This document shows, piece by piece, positions 5,910-6,470 of a DNA stretch of 6,470 nucleotides (position 1 is its first letter; every line of letters starts with the position of its first letter). Origin of the DNA: Campylobacterota bacterium. GTDB lineage: Bacteria > Campylobacterota > Campylobacteria > Campylobacterales > Sulfurospirillaceae. The notes under the pieces were generated by a model. The model did no database searches and was not told where the DNA came from. It was given only the letters and a program-made list of their open reading frames with translations. The position numbers and the translations under genes are program-made. Where the stretch lies: positions 1 through 6,470 of the forward strand of contig RZYK01000117.1 of the NCBI GenBank assembly GCA_009930355.1, in the 5' to 3' direction.

Positions 5910-6266
5910 ATGTACACCGTTGAATTTGTCGAATTTGACACCAAAAAACCATTTACAGAGTTTATCGCTACTTTGGAAAAAAATGAAGTAGCAAAAGTCT
6001 TTGCTTCGATTGATAAATTTGTTGAGCTTAAAAATGCTGCTTTACCTGTGGGTGAAAATCTGTCTAAAAAGCTAGATGAGGGTATTTTTGAGATACGAGT
6101 GAGCTTACCCAATAAGATAGTTCGAAATTTATACTATTACGTCAGCGGTCAAAAGATTATTATCACGCATGGCTTTGTGAAAAAAAGCCAAAAAACTCCT
6201 AGCTCTGAAATCGCAAAAGCCAAAGAGCTAAGGAGACAATACAATGAAAGGATGGCATATGAGTAA
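5910..6266 (+). CDS. RelE/ParE-superfamily toxin, Gp49/HigB type
   Basis: This 118-residue protein looks like a toxin of the phage-derived Gp49-like/HigB family, which act as ribosome-dependent mRNA endonucleases in the cytoplasm. It shows the family's landmarks in order: KPFTEFIATL (13-22), SKKLDEGIFEIR (52-63), R72 with NLYYY, THGFVKKSQKTP (86-97) and a C-terminal helix EIAKAKELRRQY (100-111). The basic and His residues of the active-site region (R63, R72, H87, K91, K92) are present, so it appears intact. The N-terminus MYTVEF is typical, which supports ATG 5910 although no ribosome binding site precedes it. An extended -10 ends 6 nt upstream, so the message is probably leaderless. The toxin comes first and its 3' end overlaps the partner gene by 23 nt, the higBA arrangement. 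The gene follows an unrelated housekeeping operon, as expected of an acquired locus. Family confidence is high; activity is untested. Confidence 0.87.
   Translation: MYTVEFVEFDTKKPFTEFIATLEKNEVAKVFASIDKFVELKNAALPVGENLSKKLDEGIFEIRVSLPNKIVRNLYYYVSGQKIIITHGFVKKSQKTPSSEIAKAKELRRQYNERMAYE
5927..5940. repeat. Imperfect palindrome inside the toxin 5' end
   Basis: TGTCGAATTTGACA matches its own reverse complement at 12 of 14 positions and starts 17 nt after the predicted transcription start. It overlaps the direct repeat GAATTTG (5922-5928 and 5931-5937), which encodes the E-F-V-E-F-D residues. It might be a second operator half or simply a by-product of the repeated codons. Confidence 0.25.
6229..6235 (+). 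promoter_or_regulatory. Shine-Dalgarno sequence of the partner (antitoxin) gene
   Basis: TAAGGAG lies within the 3' end of the toxin gene, 8 nt before the ATG at 6244. This ideal spacing favours that ATG over the in-frame ATG at 6259, which would be 23 nt away. The strong site contrasts with the toxin's lack of any, a common way to keep antitoxin in excess. Confidence 0.75.
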
Positions 6267-6470
6267 CTATGAAAAACTAAAAAAAAGCTATATGAGTGAT
6301 GCTGAATTTGTTTCTATGTACGAAGACGCAAAAACGCAAGTTGATTTGGAAAACGAAGTCCAATACATCAAAGACAAAATTCACACTAACGATACCTCTT
6401 TTAACCTTTTAAACGCACTCGATACCCTGCAAAAACATATCAGCGAATACACGCATAAGCGAAAGTTGGC
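6244..6470 (+). CDS. Putative antitoxin partner of the HigB-type toxin (3' end beyond the window)
   Basis: An open frame starts at ATG 6244, inside the toxin gene, and runs off the window after 75 codons plus two bases. It reads MKGWHMSNYEKLKKSYMSDA, then a charged, helical stretch (EFVSMYEDAKTQVDLENEV), and is still open at HKRKLA. The segment YEKLKKSYMSDAEFVSMYED resembles the N-terminal lead of HigA-type antitoxins, in which a sentence like 'DPEFxxEYE' precedes the HTH. However, the GLTQxELA-type helix-turn-helix that normally follows is not seen; instead there is KIHTNDTSFNLLNALDTLQK. The DNA-binding domain may lie further on, or this may be a different antitoxin class. The gene is translated from TAAGGAG and overlaps the toxin by 23 nt in another frame, so the two are co-expressed. 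The antitoxin role rests mainly on this position. Confidence 0.7.
   Translation, partial: MKGWHMSNYEKLKKSYMSDAEFVSMYEDAKTQVDLENEVQYIKDKIHTNDTSFNLLNALDTLQKHISEYTHKRKL

Noticed and set aside
5897..6112. A 71-codon minus-strand frame opposite the toxin
   Set aside because: The toxin on the plus strand has full family motifs; the antisense frame has no support.
6259..6470. ATG at 6259 as the start of the partner gene
   Set aside because: The in-frame ATG at 6244 is 8 nt from TAAGGAG, while 6259 is 23 nt away, so the upstream start is better supported.

Overview
The window is AT-rich, gene-dense bacterial DNA. Short spacers, a TAtAAT-like -10 without a clear -35, and the protein families point to the Campylobacterota (epsilonproteobacteria), most likely a Sulfurospirillum-like species. 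The genus is an inference from protein character and gene order, not from a marker gene. I see no rRNA, tRNA, CRISPR array or insertion sequence.

Left half, minus strand (about 18-2943): a tightly packed operon read right to left. It holds a secreted protein with a plasminogen-binding-type N-terminal domain (TTG start), a GlcD-type FAD-dependent 2-hydroxyacid dehydrogenase, and a YihY/BrkB-type inner membrane protein. Spacers are 0-4 nt. A 159-bp divergent control region (2944-3102) separates it from the right half. From memory, this order matches Cj1212c-Cj1215 in Campylobacter jejuni and the HP0506-HP0509 neighbourhood in Helicobacter pylori, so this part is conserved core genome.

Right half, plus strand (3103-5851): a Csd3/Pgp3-type M23 peptidoglycan peptidase, a CorA-family divalent cation transporter and a NUDT14-like Nudix hydrolase. 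The last two are 3 nt apart and surely co-transcribed. The peptidase gene lies 40 nt upstream of corA with no visible terminator between them.

Right end (5851-6470): a toxin-antitoxin locus in toxin-first order. A Gp49/HigB-type RelE-superfamily toxin overlaps a partner that runs off the window. The toxin's extended -10 ends 6 nt before its ATG, implying a leaderless mRNA, while the partner has a strong, well-spaced Shine-Dalgarno sequence. A perfect 16-bp palindrome lies just upstream of the promoter. The visible 75 residues of the partner lack the helix-turn-helix expected of HigA. This accessory locus is the most interesting part of the window. I found no clearly unprecedented system.
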